Shown: positions 11,257 through 21,382, numbered from the stretch's first letter. The stretch is 64,000 bases of DNA from Komagataeibacter swingsii (GCF_003207895.1 NZ_NKUB01000007.1:62001-126000), one strand, 5' to 3'. Numbers and translations are program-made. Notes: a model not told the origin generated them from the sequence alone.

Positions 11257-11892
11257 GGGTTGGCCCCGGTCTGTAAAGGGTCTTGATAATGGTCACGGTG
11301 GCAGGAAACAGCTTTTGCCCCCTGCTGTCACGGGGGATGCAGGCATGTCAGCCCTGCCCAGTATGGGCGGTTTTTCCCATATTGGGCAAGATGTGCCACA
11401 TGGCATGCCAGAACCCGCCCTTGCGCCATCGCGGGGATTGACAGGAAAATTTCTGGTGAAGCCTTTCTGAAAAAACGGCACTGAAAAACTTTATATATCA
11501 ACACATTGGTTATTATATTTTTTATTTTATTTCGATTTTGTATAAAATTATTTCAGTGTGTCCATATTCTTCATGTATTGTTTTAGTATCGTCTTGTCCA
11601 TATTATATCAGTCATGGAAATGCCATAATAATTGTCTTTTTCATGCCTCGCGGTCCTGTTGCCATAGCCCGGTGGGGGATCTGCCGCACATCGTGGGCCA
11701 TGGCTGGCAACCAATTGTGGCCAAAGGCTTTTTTTTGGTGTGTGATGATGAAACTTCCGGTACCCTGCCACGTTTGCGGCGGGTAATGGAAACCAGAAGA
11801 ATACTGCCGGTGGCAGCGTGTCAGGTTACGGTCGGCCCATGGGGCGGTCGTGCGCACGGGCTGGCGTACCCGGTGGTGCAGGTCAGGAAACC
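11257..11892. other. gene-free gap with an AT-rich core
   Basis: A 636-base gap between two divergent genes. It starts at normal composition, carries a degenerate copy of the palindromic repeat near 11450-11508, then becomes very AT-rich from about 11480 to 11640. Short open frames in it show no codon bias, ribosome site or recognisable domain. Confidence 0.6.
11450..11508 (+). repeat. degenerate copy of the dispersed palindromic repeat
   Basis: The stretch TTTCTGGTGAAGCC followed by a run of A, then ACTGAAAAACTTTA and ATCAA, keeps the order of the full repeat (left arm, GAAGC hairpin start, right arm, TATCAA end). It has lost the GGCG hairpin and most pairing. Confidence 0.5.
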
Positions 11893-12105
11893 ATGTTTGA
11901 ATCAAAGATCATAGAAGTGGATGGCGTGTTCGTGGGGGCGGCCATCATTACGGGCATTGCGTCCTCGCTGCGTTTTTACGCAACCCATGACAGCGTGCGC
12001 TGCCTGCACAACGCCATCCTGCCCGACCTGGTGGCGCTGAAGCAGCGGGTAACGGCGACATTCCGTCGCATGGGGCACAAGGCCGTCACCTTCCGCGAGG
12101 CATAG
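11893..12105 (+). CDS. small conserved protein of unknown function
   Basis: A 70-residue protein, predicted soluble: MFESKIIEVDGVFVGAAI, a beta-rich start, then a helix (LVALKQRVTATFRRMG). ATG at 11893 follows CAGGAAACC; longer in-frame sequence upstream has no coding look. It is convergent with ilvD, with a GC hairpin between them. No domain recognised. Confidence 0.6.
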   Translation: MFESKIIEVDGVFVGAAIITGIASSLRFYATHDSVRCLHNAILPDLVALKQRVTATFRRMGHKAVTFREA

Positions 12106-12118
12106 TTACAGAACGCGC

Positions 12119-12154
12119 GACGCCCCGGTGGGAAGCCGTATCCCGCCCGGGGCG
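12119..12154. terminator. GC-rich hairpin between convergent genes
   Basis: Arms GCCCCGGTGGGA and TCCCGCCCGGGGC (one bulged base) around a 7-base loop, between the small gene and the ilvD 3' end. There is no clear U-tract; it may serve both strands. Confidence 0.45.
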
Positions 12155-12163
12155 CCAGATGGA

Positions 12164-14026
12164 TCAGCGGCTGGTACGGCGGCCAAGCTGGCTGACATCG
12201 CGCACGGCGCCGCGCGCGGCGCTGGTGGTCAGGGCGCTGTAGGCCTGAAGGGCGACGGAGACTTCGCGCTGCCGGTCCGGCTGCCATGCGCGCTCACCCC
12301 GTTCCTCCATCGCGTCGCGGCGGGCGGCAAGGTCCGCATCGCTTACGGTGGTGCGCAGGACGCGGTTGGGGATGTCGATCTCGATCGTATCGCCTTCCTC
12401 CAGCAGCCCGATGATGCCGCCTTCGGCCGCCTCGGGCGAGATATGGCCGATCGACAGCCCCGAACTGCCGCCAGAAAAGCGGCCATCGGTAATCAGGGCG
12501 CATTTTTCAGCCAGCCCCTTGGATTTCAGGTAGCTGGTCGGATACAGCATTTCCTGCATCCCCGGCCCGCCCTTCGGCCCTTCGTAGCGGATCACCACCA
12601 CGTCACCCGGCACGATCCTGTCGCCAAGGATGGCGGACACGGCCGCGTCCTGACTTTCGAAAATGCGGGCCGGGCCGGTAAAGGTCAGCAGGTTGTCGGC
12701 AACGCCCGCGGTCTTCACGATGGCGCCGTCTTCGGCAAGGTTGCCGAACAGCACCGCAAGGCCGCCATCCTGGCTGTAGGCATGGTCCGCATCACGGATC
12801 GCGCCATTGGCACGGTCGGTATCCAGCGCCTTGTAACGGCTGGCCTGCGAGAAGGCTTCCGTGGTGCGCACGCCGCCGGGGGCGGCGCGGAAGAAGGTGC
12901 GTGCGTCCTCATCCACCGTATCGGTGCTGATATCCCACTTCGCCAGTGCCGCCGCCATGCTGGGGGCATGCACGTTGGGGGCATCCATGTGCAGCAGGCC
13001 CATGCGGGCCAGTTCGCCCATGATGGCGGGAATGCCGCCGGCGCGGTGCACGTCCTCCATGTGGATATCCATGCGCGAGGGCGAGACCTTGCACAGGTTG
13101 GGCACCTTGTGGGACAGGCGGTCGATGTCGGACATGGTGAAATGCACCTTGCCCTCATGCGCGGCCGCCAGCAGGTGCAGCACGGTGTTGGTTGACCCGC
13201 CCATGGCGATATCGACCGACATGGCGTTTTCAAACGCGGCCTTGGTGGCGATGCCACGCGGCAGGGCGGTGGCGTCGTCGTTTTCATACCACCGGCGGGC
13301 CAGCGCCACGATCTCGCGCCCCGCGCGCATGAACAGTTCGCGGCGGTCGGCGTGGGTGGCCACAAGGCTGCCATTGCCCGGCAGGGCCAGGCCCAGCGCC
13401 TCGGTCAGGCAGTTCATGGAATTGGCGGTGAACATGCCCGAGCACGACCCGCAGGTGGGGCAGGCGGAGCGTTCGATCGTGGCCGACTGTTCATCCGTCA
13501 CATCCGCATTGGCCGCCGCCACCATCGACGTGATCAGGTCAACCTGCTGCTCGGTGCCGTTATTGATGATCTTGCCCGCTTCCATCGGCCCGCCGGAGAC
13601 GAAGATGGCCGGGATGTTCAGCCGCATCGCCGCCATCAGCATGCCCGGCGTGATCTTGTCGCAGTTGCTTATGCATACCAGCGCATCGGCGCAGTGGGCG
13701 TTGACCATGTATTCCACCGCATCCGCGATCAGTTCGCGCGACGGCAGGCTGTACAGCATGCCGCCATGGCCCATGGCGATGCCGTCATCCACCGCGATGG
13801 TGTTGAACTCCCGCCCGATGCCGCCGGCTTCGGCCACGGCGCCGGCCACGAGCTGGCCCAGGTCCTTGAGGTGGACATGACCGGGCACGAACTGCGTGAA
13901 CGAATTGGCGATGGCGATGATCGGCTTGCCGAAGTCACCGTCCTTCATGCCGGTTGCACGCCACAGGCTGCGCGCACCGGCCATGTTGCGGCCATGGGTC
14001 GTAGTGCGGGAACGATAGGCGGGCAT
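12164..14026 (-). CDS. ilvD: dihydroxy-acid dehydratase
   Basis: Converts 2,3-dihydroxy-isovalerate/methylvalerate to the 2-oxo acids in valine, isoleucine and pantothenate synthesis. The protein has 620 residues. Cluster ligand cysteines are visible as Cys122 (CISNCDK) and Cys195 ([11 protein letters not shown]), the same positions as in the enteric 4Fe-4S enzyme. The metal-binding [11 protein letters not shown] motif and the C-terminal [20 protein letters not shown] motif are intact. ATG at 14026 follows GAGAGGTC; about 55 further in-frame residues upstream are not family-like. It is divergent from the AsmA-family gene (186-base gap). Confidence 0.97.
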   Translation of the reverse strand: MPAYRSRTTTHGRNMAGARSLWRATGMKDGDFGKPIIAIANSFTQFVPGHVHLKDLGQLVAGAVAEAGGIGREFNTIAVDDGIAMGHGGMLYSLPSRELIADAVEYMVNAHCADALVCISNCDKITPGMLMAAMRLNIPAIFVSGGPMEAGKIINNGTEQQVDLITSMVAAANADVTDEQSATIERSACPTCGSCSGMFTANSMNCLTEALGLALPGNGSLVATHADRRELFMRAGREIVALARRWYENDDATALPRGIATKAAFENAMSVDIAMGGSTNTVLHLLAAAHEGKVHFTMSDIDRLSHKVPNLCKVSPSRMDIHMEDVHRAGGIPAIMGELARMGLLHMDAPNVHAPSMAAALAKWDISTDTVDEDARTFFRAAPGGVRTTEAFSQASRYKALDTDRANGAIRDADHAYSQDGGLAVLFGNLAEDGAIVKTAGVADNLLTFTGPARIFESQDAAVSAILGDRIVPGDVVVIRYEGPKGGPGMQEMLYPTSYLKSKGLAEKCALITDGRFSGGSSGLSIGHISPEAAEGGIIGLLEEGDTIEIDIPNRVLRTTVSDADLAARRDAMEERGERAWQPDRQREVSVALQAYSALTTSAARGAVRDVSQLGRRTSR

Positions 14027-14212
14027 GACAGTGACCTCTCGCGACAAAGGGGTTAGCATAGGGGAATAATATTGCCTGACCGCATACAGGACGCGCGGCC
14101 TGCGCGCCAGTCCAAACCTGCCACCGACCCGGCGGGCGGGGATCGCAACTCCCCCTGCGGCCACCCGTTCATCTGATACCTTACCCGTCATTGCACAAGG
14201 AGCGCGCGCGGC

Positions 14213-16339
14213 ATGCCAGAACCGGACCGTCAGGATGGAACACCCGGCACGCGGCGGCGTGGCGTGCTGGCGCAGATACGGTTTCCATTACTGGGGGTCC
14301 TGGCGGTTGCGATCATGGCGCTGGCCATTTTCTGGTCATGGGACTGGTTCATCCCGCTGGTCGAACGCCGGGCGGGTGCCGCGCTGGGGCGCAGGGTCAC
14401 GATCGCGCACCTGCATGTGCATCCGGGCCGCGTGATCCGCATCACCGCCGATGACGTGCGTATTGATGAACCCGAGGGGTTTGACACCCTGCCGCCCTTC
14501 GCCACGGCGGACCACCTGATGGTCGGGGTCAACCTGTGGCGCCTGCTGGGGGGCAGGGTCGACCTGCCGGTGATCGCGCTGGACCGGCCGGTGGTGGAAC
14601 TGGATGAAAAGCGTGACGGCCGCGCCAATTACCATTTCCCCGGCGGCGGAGATGGCGGGTCCACCCCCATGCCGCAGATCGGGGAACTGGACATTGCCGA
14701 AGGCCAGTTGCATTTCGTGCATGCGGGCCTGCGCAGCGACATGCGCGCGCAGGTGCATACCATACCGGCAAAGGGGGATACGCAGCCCCGCATCGTGGCG
14801 GAGGTGCGCGGCACCTATACCGGGCAGGCCATTACGGGGCATTTTTCCGGCGGGGCGCTGGTGTCACTGGCGGACAGGACGCGGCCCTATCCCATTGATG
14901 TCGCAGTGCATCACGGCCCCACGCATCTGACGCTGGTGGGGTCGGTGGATGACCCGCTGTCATTCCGTGGCGCGCGCCTGAAGCTGGCGCTGGCGGGGCC
15001 GGACATGTCGCTGCTGTATCCGCTGACGGGCGTGGTCATCCCGCAGACACCGCCATACCATGTGGCGGGCAGCCTTGATTACCATGACCAGCGCGTGCGC
15101 TTCCATGATTTCGAGGGCACGGTCGGGTCCAGCGACCTTGGCGGCACGCTGAGTGTCGATCCACACCAGGTGGTGACGTTCGTGGATGCCGATCTGCATT
15201 CACGCCATGTGGACCTTGCCGACCTTGGCGGATTCTTTGGCGCGACGCCGGGGGAACATCCCTCCACCACGCAGCAGGCGGCGGAACAGAAGGCGCATGA
15301 GGCCAGCGGCGCGGTCCTGCCCACCACGCCCATCAACCTGCCCAGGCTGGAGGCCACCAATGTCCATCTGGCCTATCACGGGGACCATATCGAAAACCGG
15401 CATGTGCCGCTGGACAACATCGACGCGCTGGTGGATATCCGCGATGGCACGATCGATGTCCATCACCTGAACTTTGGCGTGGGCAAGGGAAAGCTTGCCA
15501 GCAGTGGCACCTTCGTGCCGCAGGGCAACGGGGTGGATGCCCGCATCCGGGTCGACATGGAGCAGATCGACCTGTCGCGCCTCATGCAGGCGCTGGGCAA
15601 TTACCAGGGGCAGGGGACGATTGGCGGCCATGTCATGGTGCATGGCCATGGGCAGTCGCTGGCGCAGATCGTGGGCGACGGCAATGGCGGCGTGACGCTG
15701 GCGCTGGATGAAGGCGGGGATATTTCCGCCATCCTGCCCGACCTGCTGGGGCTGGAGCTGGGCAAGGCGCTGCTGTCCGCCCTTGGCCTGCCAGCCAAGA
15801 CCGACCTGAAATGCCTGGTCGCGGACATGCCGCTGCGCGACGGTGTGTTCCATACCAATGTCATGCTGCTGGAAACGGGCGATACCTCCACCGTGGGCAA
15901 GGGGGACATCAACTTCAGTGACAACACCATAAAATATGCCCTGCTGACACGTTCGCGCCATTTCGCCATCGCGTCCTTTCCCGGCCCGCTGCACATTACC
16001 GGGCCGCTCAGGCATCCCAGCATCATGCCCGGCGCCGAGGTGATCGGCCGCGCCGTGGCGTCCGTGCTGACGGGTTTCGTGTTCTCCCCCGTGGGCCTGC
16101 TGCCCACGATCGAGGCGGGGGTGGGCAAGCAGTCATCGTGCGCGGCCGCGATCAGGGAGGTGAACGAAAACCCGGCAGCCGGGATCGCGCCCCATGCCGC
16201 GCGGCCCGCGCGCCATGTCACACGGGTGCGCAAGGCCCCTGTGGCGCGGCAGGCGACCAGCCCGGTTTCCGCCACCCTGAGCCGTGCGGAACGCGACCAT
16301 ATCCGTGCCGTATGGGCGCAGCGGAAGGCCGCGCGCTAA
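14213..16339 (+). CDS. AsmA-family envelope protein
   Basis: A 708-residue inner-membrane-anchored periplasmic protein: one transmembrane helix at about residues 24-42, then a long beta-rich region. The N-terminal motif [30 protein letters not shown] is the AsmA domain signature, and C-terminal segments ([36 protein letters not shown]) match the AsmA-like C-terminal domain. Such proteins act in phospholipid transport or outer-membrane homeostasis. The start has AAGGAG ten bases upstream. The basic tail (about 60 residues) is probably disordered. Single gene, divergent from ilvD. Confidence 0.88.
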   Translation: MPEPDRQDGTPGTRRRGVLAQIRFPLLGVLAVAIMALAIFWSWDWFIPLVERRAGAALGRRVTIAHLHVHPGRVIRITADDVRIDEPEGFDTLPPFATADHLMVGVNLWRLLGGRVDLPVIALDRPVVELDEKRDGRANYHFPGGGDGGSTPMPQIGELDIAEGQLHFVHAGLRSDMRAQVHTIPAKGDTQPRIVAEVRGTYTGQAITGHFSGGALVSLADRTRPYPIDVAVHHGPTHLTLVGSVDDPLSFRGARLKLALAGPDMSLLYPLTGVVIPQTPPYHVAGSLDYHDQRVRFHDFEGTVGSSDLGGTLSVDPHQVVTFVDADLHSRHVDLADLGGFFGATPGEHPSTTQQAAEQKAHEASGAVLPTTPINLPRLEATNVHLAYHGDHIENRHVPLDNIDALVDIRDGTIDVHHLNFGVGKGKLASSGTFVPQGNGVDARIRVDMEQIDLSRLMQALGNYQGQGTIGGHVMVHGHGQSLAQIVGDGNGGVTLALDEGGDISAILPDLLGLELGKALLSALGLPAKTDLKCLVADMPLRDGVFHTNVMLLETGDTSTVGKGDINFSDNTIKYALLTRSRHFAIASFPGPLHITGPLRHPSIMPGAEVIGRAVASVLTGFVFSPVGLLPTIEAGVGKQSSCAAAIREVNENPAAGIAPHAARPARHVTRVRKAPVARQATSPVSATLSRAERDHIRAVWAQRKAAR

Positions 16340-16433
16340 AGGGTGGAATCCCGCTTGACCATGCAGGGCATTTCGGCAAAAAGGGGGAACAGGTGCGGTG
16401 AAGCCTCCGATTGTGGGCATGCTTCACTGTGAT

Positions 16434-16508
16434 GCCGGGTTAGCACAGTGGTAGTGCAGCGGTTTTGTAAACCGAAGGCCGGGGGTTCAAATCCCTCACC
16501 CGGCACCA
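16434..16508 (+). tRNA. tRNA-Thr (TGT)
   Basis: The acceptor stem GCCGGGT/ACCCGGC, D arm GCAC/GTGC, anticodon loop TTTGTAA (anticodon TGT) and T arm GGGGG-TTCAAAT-CCCTC all fold; A73 is followed by encoded CCA. The first anticodon-stem position is a G-A mismatch. Confidence 0.95.
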
Positions 16509-16580
16509 TCTTTCCCAGAAATGCAGTAATTCATGCAATGCGCCTGTGGCGCGCCGGATTACGGTTGATCAGGCATGACA

Positions 16581-16630
16581 GAAGTTTCTGGCGGGGCCGC
16601 CTTTTTTCAAAAAAGCTTCACCAGAAACTG
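16581..16630 (-). repeat. collapsed copy of the dispersed palindromic repeat
   Basis: The outer arms GTTTCTGG (16584-16591) and CCAGAAAC (16621-16628) are intact. Inside, the left half of the GGCG hairpin is fused directly to the right half of the GAAGC hairpin, so the middle is missing. It sits between tRNA-Thr and the convergent DsbA-like gene. Confidence 0.75.
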
Positions 16631-16654
16631 CTGCTGGAAAGTTAAATAAGCCGT

Positions 16655-17218
16655 TCAGGCGAAAATACGCTCCATCCATGCCTCGACCGTATCGCCACTG
16701 CTGATGGCGGGGTCGATCAGGCCGTCCACCATGAAGGTGGGGGAGACGTGGATACCGTTCTGGCGGCTGTATCTGCACTGCCACTTGATGGCTTTCTGCA
16801 GGTCCGGCACGGCAAAGGCCGCCGCCAGCTTGACGCCGCTATAATGTTCGATCCGCCTGATGATGTCGTTTGGTGTCGCATCCATGTTGGGACCGGCGCA
16901 GTGATCGGTAAATTCGAATTCCTCGCGGTGCGCCGCCACCGCCGCCATGACGGTGCGGGCCGTCTCCTTGCCCCCTTCCAGGGTGGCGGCTGCAAGGATG
17001 CACCGGATGATGACACCGGAAAACATATGCCATGGCTGGGACTGCAGGCGGACCTTGATGGTGATCCGGTCCGCGCCAGCCTTTTCCAGCAGTTCGGGCA
17101 GCTTGTTGAAGGCACGGCATGAAAACGGGCAGGTCGGTTCAAGGAAAACCTCGAAAACACGCGGACCATGGCCCCATGCAAGCGGATCGACATGCAGGGG
17201 AGACGGGGTTGCTGGCAT
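16655..17218 (-). CDS. DsbA-family thioredoxin-fold protein
   Basis: A 187-residue thioredoxin-fold protein with the DSBA-like layout: an N-terminal strand (VFEVFLEPTC), a long helical insertion, and a C-terminal cis-Pro loop (NGIHVSPTFMVDGLID). The active-site region reads CPFSC (Cys30 and Cys34), i.e. CxxxC rather than CxxC, so it may be a monothiol or altered-redox member. No signal peptide is seen from ATG 17218 (preceded by AAGGAA), so it is probably cytoplasmic. Single gene, substrate unknown. Confidence 0.75.
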   Translation of the reverse strand: MPATPSPLHVDPLAWGHGPRVFEVFLEPTCPFSCRAFNKLPELLEKAGADRITIKVRLQSQPWHMFSGVIIRCILAAATLEGGKETARTVMAAVAAHREEFEFTDHCAGPNMDATPNDIIRRIEHYSGVKLAAAFAVPDLQKAIKWQCRYSRQNGIHVSPTFMVDGLIDPAISSGDTVEAWMERIFA

Positions 17219-17429
17219 TGCCTGGGTTCCTTCATGCTGGCGTGGTGGGTGGGCAGCTTCCCGCCATGGAACATGGGCGGGGCCTGCCGGTTCATCCACT
17301 GTCTTTTTTACCCTATGGGCGAGGCATATGCCTAATGGGCCGGTCGCGGTCTTTCATATAGGCAATCGGCTGGAAAACCTGCATAAACGCAACGTTTCCC
17401 GGAAATCTGCCGATGAGATGTCCCGTAAA

Positions 17430-17529
17430 GAAAGACGTTTTTGGTGAAGCTTTTTTCAAAAAGCTTCACGGAACGTCGCCTTTTTGGGAAAAAGGCGACA
17501 CCCAAAAACTTTTATTATTTTCTATCAAT
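17430..17529 (+). repeat. dispersed palindromic repeat, full copy (plus orientation)
   Basis: Left arm GACGTTTTTGGTG; hairpin 1 GTGAAGCTTTTTT/AAAAAGCTTCAC; hairpin 2 GTCGCCTTTTT/AAAAAGGCGAC; right arm CACCCAAAAACTTTTATT; end TATCAAT. It lies 35 bases before the deaminase start codon. The other 210 bases of the 346-base gap (17219-17429) show nothing recognisable. Confidence 0.9.
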
Positions 17530-17564
17530 CCGTTATCTAGAACTCATTTTCAAGGTGGTAATGC

Positions 17565-18932
17565 ATGGCCCACACCCTTCTGCTCAGGAATGCGCTGCGT
17601 CTGGTTACGATGGATGCCCACAGGCGCGAAATCGAAGGGGGATGGGTGCTGGTGCGTGACCGGCAGGTCGTGGCCATCGGAACCCCTGCGGACCCGCTGC
17701 CCGCCGCCGATGATGTCATTGATATGACGGGACACGTGGTGATGCCCGGCATGGTCAATACCCACCACCATATGTACCAGACCCTGACGCGGGTCATTCC
17801 CGCGGCACAGGATGCCTCCCTGTTCGGGTGGCTGCAGGCGCTCTATCCCATATGGGCGGGCCTGACGCCCGAGATGATCCGCGTTTCCGCCTGCACGGCC
17901 ATGACGGAACTGCTGTGGTCGGGATGCACCACCACCAGCGACCATCTGTACCTGTTTCCCAATGGGGCGCGGCTTGATGATGAAATCGAGGCGGCGGGGC
18001 AGATGGGCATGCGTTTTCATGCCGCCCGTGGCGCGATGAGTGTTGGACAAAGCAAGGGCGGCCTGCCGCCCGACCGCGTGGTGGAAGATGAGGACGCCAT
18101 CCTGTCGGACATGCAGCGCGTGATCGAAACCTACCACGACCCCGCGCCACTGGCGATGTTGCGGGTGGCCGTGGCCCCGTGTTCGCCGTTTTCGGTCAGC
18201 CGGGACCTTATGCGCAATGCCGCCGCCCTTGCCCGTGTGACAGGCACGATGCTGCATACCCATCTGGCTGAAAACGCCAGCGACATTGCCTATAGCCGCG
18301 AGAAATTCAACATGACCCCCGCCGAGTACGCCGAGGATACCGGCTGGATCGGCCAGGATGTCTGGCACGCCCATTGCGTGCGGCTGGATGATGCGGGCAT
18401 CCACCGTTTTGGTGCGACCCGTACCGGCATGGCGCATTGCCCGTGTTCCAACATGCGGCTGGGGTCGGGCATTGCCCCGGTGCGCCGGATGGTGGCGGCG
18501 GGCATGCGGGTCGGGCTGGGGGTGGATGGTTCGGCTTCGAACGATGGCAGCCATATGCTGGGGGAAGCCCGTCAGGCCATGCTGCTGGGCCGCCTGCTGC
18601 CCACGGGCGATAACCAGCCCATGATGCAGGCGCGTGAGGTGCTGGAACTGGCAACCCGTGGGGGGGCGGCGGTGCTGGGGCGCGATGATGTCGGCCATCT
18701 GGCCCCCGGCATGGCAGCGGATATCGTGGCGTTCGACATGCGCGGGATCGACCATGCGGGCGCGCAGTCCGATCCGGTGGCGGCACTGGTGTTCTGCACG
18801 CCGGGAAAGGTGTCGTGCAGCATCGTCAATGGCCGGGTGCTGATCCGGGACGGGCAGTTCACGGCGCATGACCCGGCCGCGCTGGCCCGGCGGCATAACG
18901 CGCTGGCCCGTGAACTGCTGGAGAATTCCTGA
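17565..18932 (+). CDS. 8-oxoguanine deaminase (amidohydrolase)
   Basis: A 455-residue TIM-barrel metal-dependent amidohydrolase. The metal-binding HxH lies in NTHHHMYQT (His67/His69), with further ligands in MLHTHLAE and VWHAHCVRL and the catalytic Asp in GLGVDGSASNDGSH. The segments HLYLFPNGARLDDEIEAA, RVVEDEDAI and APCSPFSVSRDLM are those of the 8-oxoguanine deaminase/hydroxydechloroatrazine ethylaminohydrolase group, which produces urate from 8-oxoguanine. Start ATG follows AAGGTGG. It stands alone, with full repeat copies in opposite orientation on each side. Confidence 0.85.
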   Translation: MAHTLLLRNALRLVTMDAHRREIEGGWVLVRDRQVVAIGTPADPLPAADDVIDMTGHVVMPGMVNTHHHMYQTLTRVIPAAQDASLFGWLQALYPIWAGLTPEMIRVSACTAMTELLWSGCTTTSDHLYLFPNGARLDDEIEAAGQMGMRFHAARGAMSVGQSKGGLPPDRVVEDEDAILSDMQRVIETYHDPAPLAMLRVAVAPCSPFSVSRDLMRNAAALARVTGTMLHTHLAENASDIAYSREKFNMTPAEYAEDTGWIGQDVWHAHCVRLDDAGIHRFGATRTGMAHCPCSNMRLGSGIAPVRRMVAAGMRVGLGVDGSASNDGSHMLGEARQAMLLGRLLPTGDNQPMMQAREVLELATRGGAAVLGRDDVGHLAPGMAADIVAFDMRGIDHAGAQSDPVAALVFCTPGKVSCSIVNGRVLIRDGQFTAHDPAALARRHNALARELLENS

Positions 18933-18933
18933 A

Positions 18934-19027
18934 AAAATAATAGAAGTTTTTGGGTGCCACCTTTTTTCAAAAAGGCGGCGTTCCCTGAAGCTTTTCGGAA
19001 AAAAGCTTCACAAGAAACGTCTTTATG
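18934..19027 (-). repeat. dispersed palindromic repeat, full copy (minus orientation)
   Basis: This is the reverse complement of the 17430-17529 copy over nearly its whole length. It begins right after the deaminase stop codon with AATAATAGAAGTTTTTGGGTG, then the GGCG hairpin, the GAAGC hairpin and a right arm ending GAAACGTCTTT. It lies between convergent genes. Confidence 0.9.
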
Positions 19028-19064
19028 ATTTCAAGGGCATATGGGACAGTTCCCGTCCTGTCGA

Positions 19065-20063
19065 TCAGGTGCGTGAAGAGCGGCGTCTATAGGTGCGGTA
19101 GCCCATCCGCCCCAGGATTTTCATGACCGGAAGGCTGAGATTGAGCAGCCCCTGCGACGCCAGGCAGGCATGGGTGAACAGTTTGTCAAAGACGGAACTG
19201 AAGATTTCCCGGCTGCCGCGCTCGCAGCATTCCAGAATCCGTTGCGCCGTGACATCGGGTTCCTGCGGCTGGTCGATGAAATTGTATATCGACCCGCCTG
19301 CATCCATTTCATGGCGCAGCATGGGCGTATTGACGCTGGCGGGGTAGATGGATGACACGCGTATGCGCCGGGGGCGCAGTTCCTGTTCCAGCGCGCGGGC
19401 AAAACCGCGCAGGCCGAATTTGGCCGCCGTATAGACGCTGCTGCCCGCCAGCGGAAAAACCGCCGCCATGGAATTGACGAACACGATATGCCCCCCGCCC
19501 CGCATCGCGGGCAGCAGGGCGTTGGTCAGTTCGATCGGGGCGATCAGGTCCACCGCGATCTGGTCGGCGATTTCCTGCGTGCCCAACTGGCCAACCGGGC
19601 GGGGTGTGATGATGCCCGCGCAATGTACGATAACATCCAGTCGGGGCGCATGCTGGATAATCGCTTGGGCAGCCTTGCATATGCTGTCCATATCGGTCAG
19701 GTCGCACATGACTGGCAAGACACCGGGCATGTCAACCTGCGCCTGTCGGGATAATATGATTACCTGGTAGCCGCGCCCGATCATGCGCCGTACCAGTGCC
19801 TGCCCGATACCACCGGTCGCCCCCGTCACGACGGCGACCCTGCCTGTCGCGGGCTTGCCGGTGCTGTCGTTTAAATCACTCTTTTCCAACGAACTACATA
19901 CTTCCCTGACCGCGATGCCCTGTCGTTGCGCCTGATACGCGCCGGACCCGACATTCTGCAAGGGCTTTTCCCTGCGGGGCAAGGGAACGGCTGCCCCCTG
20001 CCTGATCGTATCCATGATATCTGTAATAAAATGATACGTCGATAACCCTTCCTCCCCCTGCAT
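19065..20063 (-). CDS. short-chain dehydrogenase/reductase
   Basis: Classical SDR core: the cofactor motif TGATGGIG, the structural HCAGI segment, catalytic Ser in FVNSMAAVFPL, and the Tyr-Lys pair in VYTAAKFG. The basic C-terminus (YRTYRRRSSRT) could bind membrane. About 65 residues precede the SDR core and are not family-like; the start is uncertain, and ATG 20063 is only the furthest ATG. Codon use is more AT-rich than in flanking housekeeping genes. First gene after the repeat copy, substrate unknown. Confidence 0.75.
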   Translation of the reverse strand: MQGEEGLSTYHFITDIMDTIRQGAAVPLPRREKPLQNVGSGAYQAQRQGIAVREVCSSLEKSDLNDSTGKPATGRVAVVTGATGGIGQALVRRMIGRGYQVIILSRQAQVDMPGVLPVMCDLTDMDSICKAAQAIIQHAPRLDVIVHCAGIITPRPVGQLGTQEIADQIAVDLIAPIELTNALLPAMRGGGHIVFVNSMAAVFPLAGSSVYTAAKFGLRGFARALEQELRPRRIRVSSIYPASVNTPMLRHEMDAGGSIYNFIDQPQEPDVTAQRILECCERGSREIFSSVFDKLFTHACLASQGLLNLSLPVMKILGRMGYRTYRRRSSRT

Positions 20064-20374
20064 CAATATACCGGCATAAGCGGGCAGGGCCGGGATGGTG
20101 CTATACTGTATTATTGTTATGCCTGAGACGAACAGTTCAGGGCGTGATTGTCCCTGAACCAGTTCCTGTGTCTGGCGCGCAGGAAGAAGATGTCGGGCCG
20201 GGCTGGGTTACGAACGGAACATGGGCGATAGGGGCTGTGGGCAGCGGTGGCCCGTTGCCGTGGGCAAGGGTATATTATAAAAATTCCGGACAGTGCGGTT
20301 TTGGGGAGAGGCTCTCTCCAGAGATGTCCCTGTCATTCACGGGCTGGCCCAATGGCAGGGTGTTCAGGCGCCCT
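20064..20374. other. gene-free gap
   Basis: A 311-base gap between the SDR start and the SGNH-hydrolase stop, both on the minus strand. It contains one small palindrome (GGAGAGGCTCTCTCC near 20310) and no convincing gene. Confidence 0.5.
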
Positions 20375-21382
20375 TCACGAAGGGCCGGGCGAAGCGGGTT
20401 GGTTCCCTGCCGTCGCCGGGGGAGCAGGTACAAGAGACGCCGTGGACCTGGCTTTCTGCGCCGCATCGGGCTGGTAGCAGGCGATCAGGGGTTCCAGTAT
20501 CTTGGCCGCTTTCTGGTAACCACTCGGGGTCAGGTGCACACCGTCATCTGCACGCAGGCGCACTTTTGATCCATCCACACCTTCGCCATATGCGGAGAAA
20601 TGTCCGTCATCGGAAAAAGCGGTCCATAGCGGCACAAACTGGGCGCCATTCTGGGTGGCCTGATCCTGGAAAATGGTGTTCAGGATTGTCATGTCAGCCG
20701 AAAATTCGTCATCACGCACCATGGGATGCCCGACCCAGATAACCGGTATGTGGGCATTCTTGAGCGTCGTCATGATATCGCGCACCCGGGCTGAATAAAT
20801 TTTGGTAAAATTCGCCAATTGGGCCTGGTCCACGACACCGTGTACCCTGACCGGCGGCCTGTCATTGGCGCCAAACATGACCACGGCGACATCGGCATGT
20901 TCGCTTGCCGCCAGTTTGTGGACCTCATCTGGCCAGTTATAAAATGATACGGATATCAGGCCGGTGGAAATTTTACTGTGGTCCAGGACACGCATGTTCC
21001 TGTTCGTACGATAAAGCCAGCGCAGGCCACCCGCCAGGCCCTGGGCCTGGGAATCGCCAATCACCAGTATCCGCCCGGTTTCACCCGAAGATGAATGACA
21101 GGCCCGTGTCGGGGGCGGGGCGGTCACGGCTGGGGATGAACCGGCATCCGGCGGCGTGGCAGGCGCTGCCTGTGCCGTGGCGGGAGCGGGGGCGGCAGGC
21201 GTCTGGGCCTGTGCCGCAGCGGGGGCGCCGGATCGGGATGGCCCGTTTTCAGGAACGGTTGCCGGGGTTTGCGCGTGGGCACCAGTGCAGAGCGCGGAAA
21301 CCAGAACAGTCGCGCGTATGAAATGGCGAAGCCGACCGTGCAGCACATTGTTTTCTTTTAGCCAGCCGAGGGAAAAAATCAT
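20375..21382 (-). CDS. exported SGNH/GDSL hydrolase (DUF459-like)
   Basis: A 335-residue protein: signal peptide (to about residue 37, ALCTGAHA), then a long Ala/Pro-rich linker (38-92), then an SGNH hydrolase domain. Block I is VIGDSQAQGL with nucleophile Ser111, block III is VVMFGANDRPP, and the C-terminal Asp-His pair lies in DDGVHLTPSGY. DUF459-type SGNH proteins are envelope esterases or acyl-handling enzymes. ATG 21382 follows GAGGCG. It belongs to the block with a transglycosylase and the MBOAT operon, so a role as carbohydrate or peptidoglycan O-acetyl esterase/transferase is inferred. Confidence 0.8.
   Translation of the reverse strand: MIFSLGWLKENNVLHGRLRHFIRATVLVSALCTGAHAQTPATVPENGPSRSGAPAAAQAQTPAAPAPATAQAAPATPPDAGSSPAVTAPPPTRACHSSSGETGRILVIGDSQAQGLAGGLRWLYRTNRNMRVLDHSKISTGLISVSFYNWPDEVHKLAASEHADVAVVMFGANDRPPVRVHGVVDQAQLANFTKIYSARVRDIMTTLKNAHIPVIWVGHPMVRDDEFSADMTILNTIFQDQATQNGAQFVPLWTAFSDDGHFSAYGEGVDGSKVRLRADDGVHLTPSGYQKAAKILEPLIACYQPDAAQKARSTASLVPAPPATAGNQPASPGPS

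Noticed and set aside
11538-11914. Small genes in the AT-rich gap
   Set aside because: Several open frames on both strands lack ribosome sites, domains and normal codon use.
12128-13195. 355-codon open frame antisense to ilvD
   Set aside because: Shadow of ilvD; random composition.
17550-18896. 448-codon open frame antisense to the deaminase gene
   Set aside because: Shadow frame with His/Arg/Gln-rich composition; the plus-strand frame is a clear amidohydrolase.
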